From CAVSPO01 sp963730005 (GTDB lineage Bacteria; Actinomycetota; Actinomycetes; Propionibacteriales; Propionibacteriaceae): a stretch of 64,000 bases of DNA. Shown piece by piece: positions 42,389 to 53,286 of this stretch. Numbering within the stretch: the first letter of the stretch is position 1; each line of letters begins with the position of its first letter. The position numbers and the translations under genes were made by a program. The stretch spans positions 53,219 to 117,218 of the forward strand of contig CAVSPO010000019.1 in the NCBI GenBank assembly GCA_963730005.1, given 5' to 3'. The notes below the pieces were generated by a model. That model saw only the letters and a list, made by a program, of their open reading frames with translations. It did not search any database and was not told where the DNA came from.

Positions 42389-43947
42389 GTTCCACCGAGC
42401 TGGCCCGCGCGCTGGTGGCGGCGCTGGCGGCGTCCGGGGTGCGGGATGTGGTGCTTTCGCCCGGCTCACGCTCAGCCCCGCTTGCCTACGCGGTGGCCGA
42501 CGCCGAGACCGCCGGCTGGCTGCGCGCGCACGTGCGTGTCGACGAGCGGTCCGCGGGCTTCTACGCGCTGGGGCTTGCCAAGGCGGCGGCGCTGCGTGGG
42601 TCACCACGTGCCGTGGCCGTCGTCACCACCTCGGGGACTGCGGTCGCGAACCTGCACCCGGCCGTGCTGGAGGCCTCACACACGGGGGTGCCGCTTCTGG
42701 TGGTCTCCGCCGACCGGCCGCACGAGTGGCGTCGGACCGGCGCCAACCAGACCACCTGGCAGCCGGGCCTGTTCGCGACGGCCGTTCGCGCCGAGCACGA
42801 CCTCCCGGCGCGCTCCGACCCCGCCGCCGTACGCGGGCAGGTGGCCCGCCTCGTCGCCGCCGCGCTCGGTACGCTCAGCCGCGACCCTGGCCCGGCGCAC
42901 CTGAACGTCGGCTTCGCCGACCCGCTGACTCCTGGGGGGAAATGGCACCCCGGCACGATCCCCGCGCCACTGGTGGTCGACCCCGCGCCCCCGCCGGTTC
43001 CCGTCCACCTGCCCGCCGGACGCCGCACGCTCATCGTCGCAGGCGACGGTGCCGGGCCCGGCGCCCACCACGTCGCCACCGAGGCAGGCTGGCCGCTGCT
43101 GGCCGAGCCGTCCTCGGGGGCGCGCCGCCCCGGCGCGATCGTCCATTACCTGACGCTGCTCGCAGCAGGGTTGGCCGAGCGAGTGCAGCGGGTCGTCGTG
43201 TTCGGGCATCCCACCTTGTCGCGCCCCGTCTCGCGGCTGCTCGCGCGGGCGGACGTCGAGGTCGTCGTCGTCTCCCCCACCGCCCGTTGGACCGACGTCG
43301 CCGGTACGGCGTCGCGCATCGTCGCTGCCGTGCGCGGGAGCGAGCCCACCGTGGCCGACCTGGCGTGGCTGGGCAGCTGGCGACAGGCGGACGCCGAGGC
43401 CGCCGCCCGACACGTCACGACGCCCATCCAGCGCGCAGCACTGGCTCTGTGGGCGACCCAGGGTTGGTTGCTGCTCGGGTCGTCCAACACCGTGCGCGCC
43501 TTCGATGCCGTGGCGCCGGGGGCAGCTCGGTCGACGCAGGTCGTCGCCAACCGCGGCCTGGCAGGCATCGACGGGCTGGTGTCGACGGCGCACGGCCTCG
43601 CGGCGGGGCTGGGGGAACCTGTCCGCGTGGTGCTGGGCGACCTGAGCCACGTGCACGACCTCGGAGGGCTGGTGCGCGGGGACGCCGAGCCGGACGTCGA
43701 CCTGCAGGTCGTCGTGCTCGATGACCACGGCGGGGGCATCTTCGCCAGCCTCGAACACGTGGGCGCCGAGCCCGCCCTCTTCGAGCGCTTCTTCGCAACC
43801 CCCCAGAGCGTGGACGCCGTGGCCGCAGCCCGAGCGGTGGGCGCGGCTGGGGAGTCGGTCGATCTGCCGGGCCTCGCCGATGCCCTCGCGCTGCCGGTGC
43901 GGGGACGTTCGCTGTTGCGCGTGCCGCTCGTCGGCGCAGCGCCTTGA
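42385..43947 (+). CDS. menD: 2-Succinyl-5-enolpyruvyl-6-hydroxy-3-cyclohexene-1-carboxylate synthase
   Basis: 520 residues. It is a thiamine diphosphate enzyme joining isochorismate and 2-oxoglutarate. The N-terminal motif SPGSRSAPLAYAVAD and DERSAGFYALGLAKA (with the conserved cofactor-activating Glu) are diagnostic, and the C-terminal half holds a VVLDDHGGGIFASLE segment of the diphosphate-binding domain. Menaquinone is the expected quinone for the NrfHA nitrite reductase of this genome. Confidence 0.95.
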   Translation: MSSTELARALVAALAASGVRDVVLSPGSRSAPLAYAVADAETAGWLRAHVRVDERSAGFYALGLAKAAALRGSPRAVAVVTTSGTAVANLHPAVLEASHTGVPLLVVSADRPHEWRRTGANQTTWQPGLFATAVRAEHDLPARSDPAAVRGQVARLVAAALGTLSRDPGPAHLNVGFADPLTPGGKWHPGTIPAPLVVDPAPPPVPVHLPAGRRTLIVAGDGAGPGAHHVATEAGWPLLAEPSSGARRPGAIVHYLTLLAAGLAERVQRVVVFGHPTLSRPVSRLLARADVEVVVVSPTARWTDVAGTASRIVAAVRGSEPTVADLAWLGSWRQADAEAAARHVTTPIQRAALALWATQGWLLLGSSNTVRAFDAVAPGAARSTQVVANRGLAGIDGLVSTAHGLAAGLGEPVRVVLGDLSHVHDLGGLVRGDAEPDVDLQVVVLDDHGGGIFASLEHVGAEPALFERFFATPQSVDAVAAARAVGAAGESVDLPGLADALALPVRGRSLLRVPLVGAAP

Positions 43948-44058
43948 CGCGAATAGCTGTCAGGCCTATCTTTCTAACATTGGGCAGGATTATGTTCTCA
44001 TCTGCTTCAAATCCCGGGTCGCACAGCGAGGTCGCGACCAAACGCGATGGAGGATGTC

Positions 44059-45351
44059 ATGGTTAACGTGAGTCGTCGCAGTCTCCTGGCAGGAACCGGC
44101 GCGTTTGCCGTTTTCGCCGCAGCCGGCTGCAGCGGTGGTGGTAGCGGCGAACAGCAGGCGTCGACGACGGTGCGCGTCACCCTCGCGAACCACGTCTGGA
44201 CCGAGAACGTCAAGAAGGCGATCCCCGAGTTCGAGAAGGCCACCGGCCTGAAGCTGGAGATCACCCAGCTGGCAGAAGACCAGCTTTCCGACCAGTACAA
44301 CGTCAAGCTCAATGCGGGCACCTCCGAGATCGACGTGATGATGTACCGGCCGTTGCAGGAGGGCCGCCTGTTCGCGCAGAACAACTTCCTGTCCGACCTG
44401 ACCGCCAAGGCCAAGGGCGACGCCGCCTGGGACCTGGCCGACTTCCAGACCAGCCCGCTGTCCGCGACGACCTACAAAGAGATGATCGTCGGCATCCCGA
44501 TCATCACCGAGCGCCAGGTCTTGTACTACCGCAAGGACGTGCTGGCCAAGCACGGCATCGCCGTTCCGAAGACACTCGACGAGCTCGAGGCCGCAGCCAA
44601 GAAGATCAAGGAGGCCGAGGGGATCGCCGGCTTCGTCGCGCGCACCGGCAAGTCCCCGGCGGTCACCCAGTTCTCCAGCTTCCTGTACTCGATGGGCGGC
44701 GATTGGGTGGACGCCTCCGGCAAGGCAGCCGTCAACTCGGACGCGGCCAAGAAGGCCTACGCCCTGTACGGCGGACTCATCCGCGAGTACGGGCCGGCGA
44801 ACGTGTCCACGGACATGAGCTGGCCAGAGGCAATGGCCATCTTCACCCAGGGCGGCGCAGCCTTCTACACCGAGGCCGACTCCCTGTACCGGAACGCCAC
44901 CGACCCCGCCAAGTCGAAGGTGGCCGACTCCGTCGGCTTCGCGCAGTTCCCCGCCGGCCCGGCCGGCTCCAAGCCGTTCAACATTCCGTCGTGGGGGCTG
45001 GCGGTCAACGCCTCCAGCAAGAACATCGAGAACGCCTGGAAGTTCGTGCAGTGGGCCACCAGCAAGGAGCAGGTGCTGGCCCAGCAGAAGGAAGGCATCC
45101 CCGGAGCCCGCACCTCGGTGTGGGAGAGCCCGGAAGGGACCTCGACCTACCCGGCAGACCTGGCCGAGGCAATCATCGCCAGCGCGAAGGTGGGCGTCGA
45201 TCACGACCGTCCAGTCGTGGCCCAGGTCACCAAGGCCCGCGAAGCCGTCGGCCAGCCGATCGTCGAGACCATCACGGGCGGCGACACCGACGCAGCAGCA
45301 GAGAAGGCAGCTGTCGCGTTCCAGGCCGTCCTGGACGCCGAGAAGAAGTAG
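44059..45351 (+). CDS. Extracellular solute-binding lipoprotein (family 1)
   Basis: 430 residues from ATG 44059, chosen for the GGAGG five bases upstream (ATG 44047 has no site). The signal has twin arginines (SRRSLLAGTGAF) and a lipobox AAAGC. The mature part is a family 1 carbohydrate-type binding protein (FEKATGLKLEITQL, then GIPIITERQVLYYRKDVLAKHG). It feeds the two permeases that follow. The downstream catabolic genes suggest that the ligand is galactonate or a related sugar acid or a glycoside of it; this is inference. Confidence 0.9.
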   Translation: MVNVSRRSLLAGTGAFAVFAAAGCSGGGSGEQQASTTVRVTLANHVWTENVKKAIPEFEKATGLKLEITQLAEDQLSDQYNVKLNAGTSEIDVMMYRPLQEGRLFAQNNFLSDLTAKAKGDAAWDLADFQTSPLSATTYKEMIVGIPIITERQVLYYRKDVLAKHGIAVPKTLDELEAAAKKIKEAEGIAGFVARTGKSPAVTQFSSFLYSMGGDWVDASGKAAVNSDAAKKAYALYGGLIREYGPANVSTDMSWPEAMAIFTQGGAAFYTEADSLYRNATDPAKSKVADSVGFAQFPAGPAGSKPFNIPSWGLAVNASSKNIENAWKFVQWATSKEQVLAQQKEGIPGARTSVWESPEGTSTYPADLAEAIIASAKVGVDHDRPVVAQVTKAREAVGQPIVETITGGDTDAAAEKAAVAFQAVLDAEKK

Positions 45352-45366
45352 ACCGGGAGCCATTCT

Positions 45367-45404
45367 GATCGCCGGAGGCGCCCCTGCGGGCACCTCCGGC
45401 GATC
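45367..45404 (+). terminator. Hairpin between binding-protein and permease genes
   Basis: Arms GATCGCCGGAGG and CCTCCGGCGATC (12 bp, perfect) with an inner GCCC/GGGC stem lie between the binding protein and the first permease. Such hairpins stabilise the upstream message or partly stop transcription, so that more binding protein than permease is made. There is no T run. Confidence 0.7.
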
Positions 45405-45424
45405 CCACAACAGAGGAGGTTCAC

Positions 45425-46348
45425 GTGACAACCCCGGTCATTCATGGCCCCAAACCCCAATCAGCTCTTTCTCTTTGGGCGAACCAGCATCGTCGCTGGT
45501 TGTTTGCAGGCCCGTCCATGCTTTTCATCTTCTTGCTCATCATCTTTCCCGTGGTCTGGACGTTCTGGCTCAGCCTCACGGACGCCTCCGGCTCCGTGCG
45601 AGCCGATTCGAACTTCATCGGCCTCGGCAACTACATCGAAGTACTGAAAGACACCGAACGCTTCTGGCCGGCTGTGGGACGTACCGCACTGTTCACCGGC
45701 GTGGTGCTGTTCTTCGAGATGTTGTTCGGGCTCGGCGTCGCCCTGTTGCTGTGGCGGCCGTTCAAGGGTGAGCGCCTGGTGCGCGTCGCCATCCTGCTTC
45801 CGCTGGTCGCCACCCCGGTCGCGGTCGGCATGATGTGGCGGCTGATCTTCGACCCGTCGATCGGCCCGATGAACCAACTCATCGGCATGTTCGGGATCCC
45901 GCCGCAGCCCTGGCTCGCTGGTGAGGCCTCCGCGCTGCCGACCACGATGTTCATGGACATCTGGCAGTGGACGCCCATGGTCACCCTGATCCTGCTGGCC
46001 GGCCTGACCTCGCTCCCGGAAGAGCCTTTCGAGGCCGCCCGGGTCGACGGGGCGTCCACCTGGCAGATCTTCGCCAACATCACGTTCCCGATGCTCAAGC
46101 CGACCTTCATCGTGGCGCTGCTGCTGCGCGGCATCGACGCCCTGAAGACCTTCGACATCCTGCTGGCCGCCAAAGGCAAGGGTGGTGGCTCGTTCAACGA
46201 GGTCGAGACACTCAACCTTTACGGCTACGGCTTGTCCTTCGACTACAACGAGTACGGCCTGAGCTCCACCGTCCTGGTCCTGTTCTTTGTCATCATCGTG
46301 GTCAGCATGTTCCTGCTGACGCGCAAGCGTGAGGAGGCTGCGCAGTGA
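45425..46348 (+). CDS. Sugar ABC transporter permease, MalF-type
   Basis: 307 residues from GTG 45425, behind GAGGAGG. Six membrane helices with the ATPase-docking EAA loop EAARVDGASTWQIFANITFPML. It pairs with the next permease, whose start overlaps its stop by four bases (GTGA). Confidence 0.93.
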   Translation: MTTPVIHGPKPQSALSLWANQHRRWLFAGPSMLFIFLLIIFPVVWTFWLSLTDASGSVRADSNFIGLGNYIEVLKDTERFWPAVGRTALFTGVVLFFEMLFGLGVALLLWRPFKGERLVRVAILLPLVATPVAVGMMWRLIFDPSIGPMNQLIGMFGIPPQPWLAGEASALPTTMFMDIWQWTPMVTLILLAGLTSLPEEPFEAARVDGASTWQIFANITFPMLKPTFIVALLLRGIDALKTFDILLAAKGKGGGSFNEVETLNLYGYGLSFDYNEYGLSSTVLVLFFVIIVVSMFLLTRKREEAAQ

Positions 46349-47160
46349 TCACCACCCTCCGCTACAAGATTTTCCGTGTGGTGGCCCTCGTGCTGATCGT
46401 GCTCGCGTTCATCGTGCCGATCATCTGGATGGTCATGGCCGCGTTCAAAACCAACGTGGACATCTACGACGCCAGCAAGACGCTGGTTTTCACGCCCACC
46501 TGGGAGAACTTCGACAAGGTCTTCAGGCAAGCGAATTTCGGGCAGTACATCATCAACTCGGGTGTGATCGCGGTCGCGGCGACAGGTTTGTCGCTGGTGC
46601 TCGGTGTCCCGGCCGCGTTCGCCATGTCGCGCTTCGTGATGAACAAGTCGGCACTCATCGTGCTGATGGCTCGCGTCATCCCGGGCGTCTCGCTCCTGGT
46701 GCCGTGGTACTACCTGTTCAGCCAAATGGGCCTGGTCGGCACCTATTGGGTGCTGATCCTGGCGCACATGTTCGTGGCGCTGCCGCTGATCGTCTACATC
46801 ATGATGGGCTTCTTCGACGGGCTGCCCGTCGAGTTGGAGGAGTCCGGCCAGGTGGACGGATTGACCCCGATCGGGTCCTTCTGGCACCTGATGCTCCCGC
46901 TGTCGGTGCCCGGCATGGCGACGTCCGCCATCCTGGCGTTCATCTTCAGCTGGAACAACTTCATGTTCGCGCTCGTGTTGTCGAGTTCGTCCACGAAGAC
47001 CCTTCCGGTGGCGATCTACGACTTCATCGGCTACGCGTCGATTGACTGGGGTGCCCTGATGGCGGCGTCAACCGTCGTGACCCTGCCGATCATGCTGATG
47101 TCCCTGTTCGCTCAGAAGTACATTGTCTCCGGCCTCACCGCCGGCGCAACGAAGGGCTGA
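46345..47160 (+). CDS. Sugar ABC transporter permease, MalG-type
   Basis: 271 residues from GTG 46345. Six membrane helices; the EAA loop reads LEESGQVDGLTPIGSFWHLM before LPLSVPG. It forms the heterodimeric channel with the upstream permease. Neither is followed by an ATPase gene in the operon; the MsiK-like ATPase at 50-51 kb on the other strand is the likely energy subunit. Confidence 0.93.
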   Translation: MITTLRYKIFRVVALVLIVLAFIVPIIWMVMAAFKTNVDIYDASKTLVFTPTWENFDKVFRQANFGQYIINSGVIAVAATGLSLVLGVPAAFAMSRFVMNKSALIVLMARVIPGVSLLVPWYYLFSQMGLVGTYWVLILAHMFVALPLIVYIMMGFFDGLPVELEESGQVDGLTPIGSFWHLMLPLSVPGMATSAILAFIFSWNNFMFALVLSSSSTKTLPVAIYDFIGYASIDWGALMAASTVVTLPIMLMSLFAQKYIVSGLTAGATKG

Positions 47161-47166
47161 CACCTC

Positions 47167-48315
47167 TTGGAAACCATCACTCGGGTCGAAACGTTCCTCG
47201 TGGCACCCCGCTGGCTGTTCGTCCGGATCGAGACTTCGGGCGGGCTGGTCGGCTGGGGCGAGGCGTCCTGCGAGGGACGTTCCGAGACAGTCCGCACAGC
47301 TGTGCACCAGTTGGCCGAGTACCTGATCGGCAAGGATCCCTTCCGCATCGAGGACCACTGGCAGGTCCTCAGCAAGGGTTCCTTCTACCGCTACGGCATC
47401 ATCCTCAGCTCGGCTGTCTCCGGGATCGACCAGGCGCTCTGGGACCTGCTCGGCAAGTCCGTGGGCCTGCCGGTGCACGTGCTGCTGGGCGGCCCGGTGC
47501 GCGACCGGATCCGGGTGTACGCGTGGGTCGGCGGCGACGAGCCGAACGAAGTCGCCGACCAGATCGCGGCCCAGGTCGAGGCCGGCCTGACCGCGGTGAA
47601 GATGAACGCCTCCGGCCGGATGTCGCCCATCGCCAGCCGCGCCGAGTTGGCGGGCGTGGTGGGCCGCGTTGCCGCCGCCCGCGAGGTACTCGGTGACGAC
47701 CGGGACGTGGCTGTCGACCTGCACGGCCGCTTCACTTTGGCGGACGCCCGTCGAGTGGCCCCGCTGCTGGAGCCGTTCCACCCGTTCTTCATCGAGGAGC
47801 CGGTGATCCCCGAGAACAGCCACCTGATCGGACGGATGGTTGAGTCAACGACCATTCCGATCTCGACCGGGGAGCGGCTCTACACCCGTCAGGAGTTCCT
47901 GCCCGTGCTGCAGGCCGGGGTCGCTGTGGTCCAGCCGGACCTCTCGCACGCGAACGGCATCTCCGAGGTACGCAGGATCGCGGCCCTCGCCGAGACGTTC
48001 GACGCCCAGATCGCCCCGCACTGCCCGCTTGGGCCGCTCGCGCTGGCGTCCTGCCTGCAGATCGGCTTCGCGGCGCCGAACCACCTGATCCAGGAACAAA
48101 GCATCGGCATCCACTACAACCAGGGCGCCGAGGTGCTCGACTACGTGGTCGACACGGAGCCGCTGCGCTTCGTGGACGGGCACATCGAGCGGCTGACAGG
48201 GCCCGGCCTGGGTGTCGAGATCGACGAGCACGCCGTCCGCGAGGCAGACAAACGCGGGCATGCGTGGCGGAACCCGGTGTGGCGACATGCCGACGGCACT
48301 TTTGCGGAATGGTGA
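47167..48315 (+). CDS. dgoD: Galactonate dehydratase-like enzyme (mandelate racemase/enolase superfamily)
   Basis: 382 residues from TTG 47167. The resemblance to D-galactonate dehydratase is strong from the N-terminus (PRWLFVRIETSGGLVGWGEA, EGRSETVRTAVHQLAEYLIG, SGIDQALWDLLGK). Metal ligands fit DLHGR, FFIEEPV and STGERL; the catalytic His is in QIAPHCPLGPLAL. It would dehydrate galactonate to 2-keto-3-deoxygalactonate. Related acid-sugar dehydratases differ in few residues, so the exact substrate is not certain. Confidence 0.85.
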   Translation: METITRVETFLVAPRWLFVRIETSGGLVGWGEASCEGRSETVRTAVHQLAEYLIGKDPFRIEDHWQVLSKGSFYRYGIILSSAVSGIDQALWDLLGKSVGLPVHVLLGGPVRDRIRVYAWVGGDEPNEVADQIAAQVEAGLTAVKMNASGRMSPIASRAELAGVVGRVAAAREVLGDDRDVAVDLHGRFTLADARRVAPLLEPFHPFFIEEPVIPENSHLIGRMVESTTIPISTGERLYTRQEFLPVLQAGVAVVQPDLSHANGISEVRRIAALAETFDAQIAPHCPLGPLALASCLQIGFAAPNHLIQEQSIGIHYNQGAEVLDYVVDTEPLRFVDGHIERLTGPGLGVEIDEHAVREADKRGHAWRNPVWRHADGTFAEW

Positions 48316-48317
48316 TC

Positions 48318-48938
48318 ATGGACCTGCTTTCGCTGCTGCACACCCATCGCGTGCTGGGAATCATCCGCGGCACATCCGTGGATGCCGCCGTCGCCACGGG
48401 GAAGGCGCTGGTGGCGGCAGGCCTGCCCCTGATTGAAGTCTCCCTGGTCACTCCGGGTGCCCTTGAGGCCATCGCGGAGCTGTCTCGGGTGCCCGGCGGC
48501 GTGATCGGCGCCGGCACGGTCGTGACGCCCCGCGACGTCGAGGCAATCGTCGAGGCTGGAGCGTCCTTCGCTGTGACACCGGCCGTCACCGACGCCATCG
48601 CCGCCAGCGTGGCGCTGGGGCTGCCCGTTCTGGGCGGCGCCCAAACGGCCACCGAAGCGCTGTCCGCCATGGGCCACGGCGCAACCGCGGTGAAACTTTT
48701 CCCGGCATCGGTCGGCGGGCCGGGCTTCCTCAAGGCCCTGCGTGACCCGTTCCCCGGCATGCCCTTCGTTCCTGTGGGGGGCGTTGACCTGGAAATCGCC
48801 CGCCAATACCTGCGGGTCGGTGCCGTCGCCGTCGGGGTCGGTGGACCGCTCGTCGGCGACGCGGCCTCCGGGGGGTCACTCGAAGCCCTCGCAGTGCGCG
48901 CCGCTGCCTTCGCATCGCTCGCCGCCGAATTCGCATGA
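48318..48938 (+). CDS. dgoA: KDPG/KDPGal-type aldolase
   Basis: 206 residues from ATG 48318 (ATG 48309 overlaps the previous stop and is possible). It is a class I aldolase of the Eda/DgoA family: the active-site Glu is in PLIEVSLVTPGAL, followed by IGAGTVVTP and the Schiff-base lysine in AVKLFPAS, with the phosphate-binding PVGGVDLE. It splits 2-keto-3-deoxy-6-phospho-galactonate (or -gluconate) to pyruvate and glyceraldehyde 3-phosphate. It overlaps the kinase gene by four bases. Confidence 0.87.
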   Translation: MDLLSLLHTHRVLGIIRGTSVDAAVATGKALVAAGLPLIEVSLVTPGALEAIAELSRVPGGVIGAGTVVTPRDVEAIVEAGASFAVTPAVTDAIAASVALGLPVLGGAQTATEALSAMGHGATAVKLFPASVGGPGFLKALRDPFPGMPFVPVGGVDLEIARQYLRVGAVAVGVGGPLVGDAASGGSLEALAVRAAAFASLAAEFA

Positions 48939-49831
48939 CCGATCTTCTGACGGTCGGCGAGGCGCTCGTCTCTTTCCGCACCGACGCTGTGGCACCTGGC
49001 TGGACGGCGTCGGCCCACGTGGCCGGTGCCGAATCCAACGTCGCGATCGGAGTGGCCAGGCTCGGTCACTCCGCACGCTGGGTGGGACGCGTCAGCGATG
49101 ACGCGCTCGGCTCGTGGGTCGAGGCCACGCTCTTCGGCGAGGGGGTCGACGTCTCGCATGTCGTCCGTGACCCCCGGCAGGCAGGCGTCATGGTGCTCGA
49201 GTCCCCGGCTGACCACGCGCGCCAGGTCAGCTACGTGCGCCGTTGTTCTGCGGGCTCCAGCTTGACGACCGCAGATGTGCTGGGCGCCCTGCCGGGGTGC
49301 CGCCGCGTCCACCTGACCGGTGTGACGCTCGCACTGTCTGACACGGCGCGCGAGGCCTGCATCGCGCTGGCCCGCGAGGCCGCCGCGGCGGGCGTCCCGG
49401 TGTCGCTCGACGTCAACTACCGCCCAGCCCTGTGGTCCCCGGACGAGGCACGCGCCGCCCTCGCCATGGTGCTGCCCAGTGTCACGACAGTGATCGCTTC
49501 CGAGGACGAGCTGCCACTGCTCGTCGACGCGCCGGAGTCCGACGCGGTCGGGCACCTCCTCGCCGGCGGGGCGTCCGAGGTTGTCGTGAAACGGGGTGAG
49601 CGCGGGGTGTCCGCCTGGACGCTCGACTCGGAGGTGCACGTTGCGGCCCGGCGGGTCGCGGTCGTGGACGTGATCGGTGCCGGGGACGCCTTCTGCGCAG
49701 GCTTCCTGTCGGGGCTGCTCGACGGGCTGTCCCTGCACGGCTCAGCGGAGCGCGGCACCGACGTCGCGGCGGCGTGCGTCGCGAGCACCGGCGACTGGGA
49801 GGGGCTGCCCAAGCGCAGCCAGGTCAGCTGA
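48935..49831 (+). CDS. kdgK: PfkB-family 2-keto-3-deoxy sugar acid kinase
   Basis: 298 residues. The ribokinase fold is shown by VAGAESNVAIGVARLG near the N-terminus, SLDVNYRPALW, and the C-terminal anion-hole motif VIGAGDAFCAGF with the catalytic Asp. It phosphorylates 2-keto-3-deoxygalactonate or -gluconate, giving the substrate of the aldolase encoded before it. The order dehydratase, aldolase, kinase supplies a complete DeLey-Doudoroff-like route. Confidence 0.87.
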   Translation: MTDLLTVGEALVSFRTDAVAPGWTASAHVAGAESNVAIGVARLGHSARWVGRVSDDALGSWVEATLFGEGVDVSHVVRDPRQAGVMVLESPADHARQVSYVRRCSAGSSLTTADVLGALPGCRRVHLTGVTLALSDTAREACIALAREAAAAGVPVSLDVNYRPALWSPDEARAALAMVLPSVTTVIASEDELPLLVDAPESDAVGHLLAGGASEVVVKRGERGVSAWTLDSEVHVAARRVAVVDVIGAGDAFCAGFLSGLLDGLSLHGSAERGTDVAAACVASTGDWEGLPKRSQVS

Positions 49832-49888
49832 CGCCGAACACCTGCCGAACTGATTCTGCACCAGACGACACAGCACCAGACAAGACAA

Positions 49889-49918
49889 GGGGGCCCGGTC
49901 CGATCGGACCGGGCCCCC
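49889..49918. terminator. Bidirectional terminator, 30-bp palindrome
   Basis: A perfect palindrome with arms GGGGGCCCGGTCC and GGACCGGGCCCCC around GATC, between the convergent kinase and ATPase genes. It can stop transcription from both sides. Confidence 0.85.
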
Positions 49919-49936
49919 GCTGTGTGCCGGCGTCAG

Positions 49937-51031
<1,095 letters not shown>

Positions 51032-51309
51032 GTTCTGGTGATCCTTTCCACGGGCAGGTACGTGCCCGACGATCCGTAGTGGAAGAAGTTGCGTGATGTT
51101 CTTCAATACTAACCGAGGGGAGGCTCTCACGCCGCTGCGCCACCACAACGAAACCGCGACGAGGAGCAGCACATGGCACGGGGTCGGCTTGCGTCGGCGT
51201 CGGGTCGTGGGTGGGGGTGGCGCTGTCCACATGGCGCATCGCCGACGGCCCCCCGGGGTTGATCGCTACTCTCAAGACGATGTCGAAACCCCGATGAAAG
51301 GTCATCCTC

Positions 51310-52626
51310 ATGAGTGCGGGCGCTCCCAATGACGGGCAGTTGTTGCAACCTACCGGCGCTGTTGTTCCGAATCTGATTCCGACGCACTGGTACAACATCT
51401 GCGCCGATCTGCCCGAGCGTGTGCCCCCGATGATCAATCCGGCCACCATGGAGGCAGCGACGCCCGAAGACCTCGCTGCTCTGTTCCCGATGGCCCTGAT
51501 CGAGCAGGAGTTCAACGAGACCGACCGCTACATCGAGATCCCGCAAGTCGTCCGCGAGATCTACGCTGCCTGGCGGCCCTCACCGCTGGTTCGCGCGCAC
51601 CGGTTGGAGAGGGCGTTGGGCACGGGCGCCCGCATCTACTACAAGTACGAGGGCGTCAGCCCCGTGGGCTCCCACAAGCCGAATTCGGCCGTCGCACAGG
51701 CCTACTACAACGCCATCGAGGGCACCACCAAGCTCACCACCGAAACCGGCGCCGGACAGTGGGGCGCTGCCCTCTCGATGGCCTGCTCGCTGCTGGGCCT
51801 GGAGTGTGAGGTGTGGCAGGTGCGGGCCTCCTTCGACTCGAAGCCCTACCGTCGTCTCGAAATGGAGACCTACGGCGGCACGTGCCACCCGTCCCCCTCC
51901 AACCTCACCGAGTCCGGCCGCACGGAGCTGGCCAAGGACCCCAACACCACGGGCTCCCTCGGTATGGCGATTGCCGAGGCCGTCGAGGTGGCCGCCAAGG
52001 ACCCCCACGCCCACTACGCCCTCGGCTCGGCGCTGAACCACGTCATGCTGCACCAGACCGTGATCGGCCAGGAGGCCATGCAGCAGCTTGCGGACGCGGG
52101 TGAGGAAGGAGCGGACGTGGTGTTCGGCTGCGCCGGCGGCGGCTCAAACTTCGCGGGTATCGCGTTCCCGTTCATCGGCAAGAACCTGCGCGAGGGCACC
52201 AAGACCCGCTGCGTCGCCGTGGAACCGGCTGCCTGCCCTTCGCTGACCAAGGGCGAGTACCGCTATGACCACTGCGACACCGAGAAGCTGACCCCGCTGG
52301 TGAAGATGTACACGCTGGGCATCGACTTCGTGCCGTCCCCCATCCACGCCGGGGGGCTGCGCTTCCACGGCATGTCGCCGATCGTCTCCCACGCCAAGAA
52401 CCTGGGGCTGCTGGACGCCATGGCCCTGGATCAGATCACCACGCTGGGCGCGGGGCGCTACTTCGCGCGCGTCGAGGGGCTGATCCCTGCACCGGAGAGC
52501 AGCCATGCCATCGCCGCCGCGATCGATTACGCCAGGACCGCCCAGGACGGCGAGGTCATCCTGATCGGCGTCAGTGGCAACGGCCTGCTCGACCTGCCTG
52601 CTTACGAGATCCTCGACAAGCAGTGA
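51310..52626 (+). CDS. trpB2: TrpB2-type tryptophan synthase beta-like protein
   Basis: 438 residues. It is PLP-dependent and belongs to the longer TrpB2 branch: N-terminal VVPNLIPTHWYNICADLP, then RPSPLVRAHRLE, the PLP lysine in GSHKPNSA, ETGAGQWGAALS, and the phosphate-binding GCAGGGSNFAG. It makes tryptophan from indole and serine without needing TrpA, or salvages indole. No other trp gene is in the window. The following gene starts on the overlapping GTGA. Confidence 0.92.
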   Translation: MSAGAPNDGQLLQPTGAVVPNLIPTHWYNICADLPERVPPMINPATMEAATPEDLAALFPMALIEQEFNETDRYIEIPQVVREIYAAWRPSPLVRAHRLERALGTGARIYYKYEGVSPVGSHKPNSAVAQAYYNAIEGTTKLTTETGAGQWGAALSMACSLLGLECEVWQVRASFDSKPYRRLEMETYGGTCHPSPSNLTESGRTELAKDPNTTGSLGMAIAEAVEVAAKDPHAHYALGSALNHVMLHQTVIGQEAMQQLADAGEEGADVVFGCAGGGSNFAGIAFPFIGKNLREGTKTRCVAVEPAACPSLTKGEYRYDHCDTEKLTPLVKMYTLGIDFVPSPIHAGGLRFHGMSPIVSHAKNLGLLDAMALDQITTLGAGRYFARVEGLIPAPESSHAIAAAIDYARTAQDGEVILIGVSGNGLLDLPAYEILDKQ

Positions 52627-53286
52627 ACCCTCCCACCCTGGACACCGTGGACATCGACACCCCGAGGGGCCTCGGCCGGCTGCATGCTGGCTGAGGCTGA
52701 CCGGGCCCAGGCCCTGCTGCTGCTCGGGCACGGTGCCGGGGGCGGGGTTGATGCCTTTGACCTGGCAGCGCTGGCCGAGGGGCTGCCGGCCGATGGCGTC
52801 ACCGTCGCGCTGTTCGAACAGCCTTGGCGCGTGGCCGGCAAACGGGTGGCGCCGGCACCCAAAGCGCTGGACGAGGGCTGGCGGGCGGCTCTGGACGCGA
52901 CGACTGCCCGCTGGGGGAACCTGCCTTTGGTGGTCGGTGGACGCAGCGCCGGCGCCCGTTCGGCCTGCCGCTGCTTCGCGCCCCCGGCGGTGGGCGCCCT
53001 GCTGCTGTCGTTCCCGCTGCACCCACCCGGCAGACCGGACAGGTCCCGGGCCGATGAGCTGCGGGCTGTCACTGCGCCGACGCTGCTCATTCACGGCAGT
53101 CGGGACCCGTTCGGCTCCCCGGAGGAACTGCGGACGACCGTTGCAGGCCGCGACAACTTCTCGCTGGTGTTCGTGGACGGGGCCACCCACAGCTTCAAAC
53201 CGACCCGCAAGGCCGACGACCCGCAGACCCGGGCCGGACAGATCGTCGACGCGGCCCGCGAGTTCCTGCGCGGACTGCTGTCGTAA
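52623..53286 (+). pseudogene. Alpha/beta hydrolase (KANL3/Tex30-like), probable frameshift near the start
   Basis: The body (from ATG 52684, 200 residues) is an alpha/beta hydrolase: ALLLLGHGAGGGVDAFDL, the nucleophile elbow GGRSAGA, LLIHGSRDPFGS with the acid, and ATHSFKP with the His. A GTG at 52623 overlapping the trpB2 stop encodes the expected first strand (LDTVDIDTPRGLGRLHAG) but hits a stop at about 52693, just where the second frame begins. A single-base change near 52680 would join both. The short version from 52684 would lack the first strands and may not fold. Confidence 0.6.
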
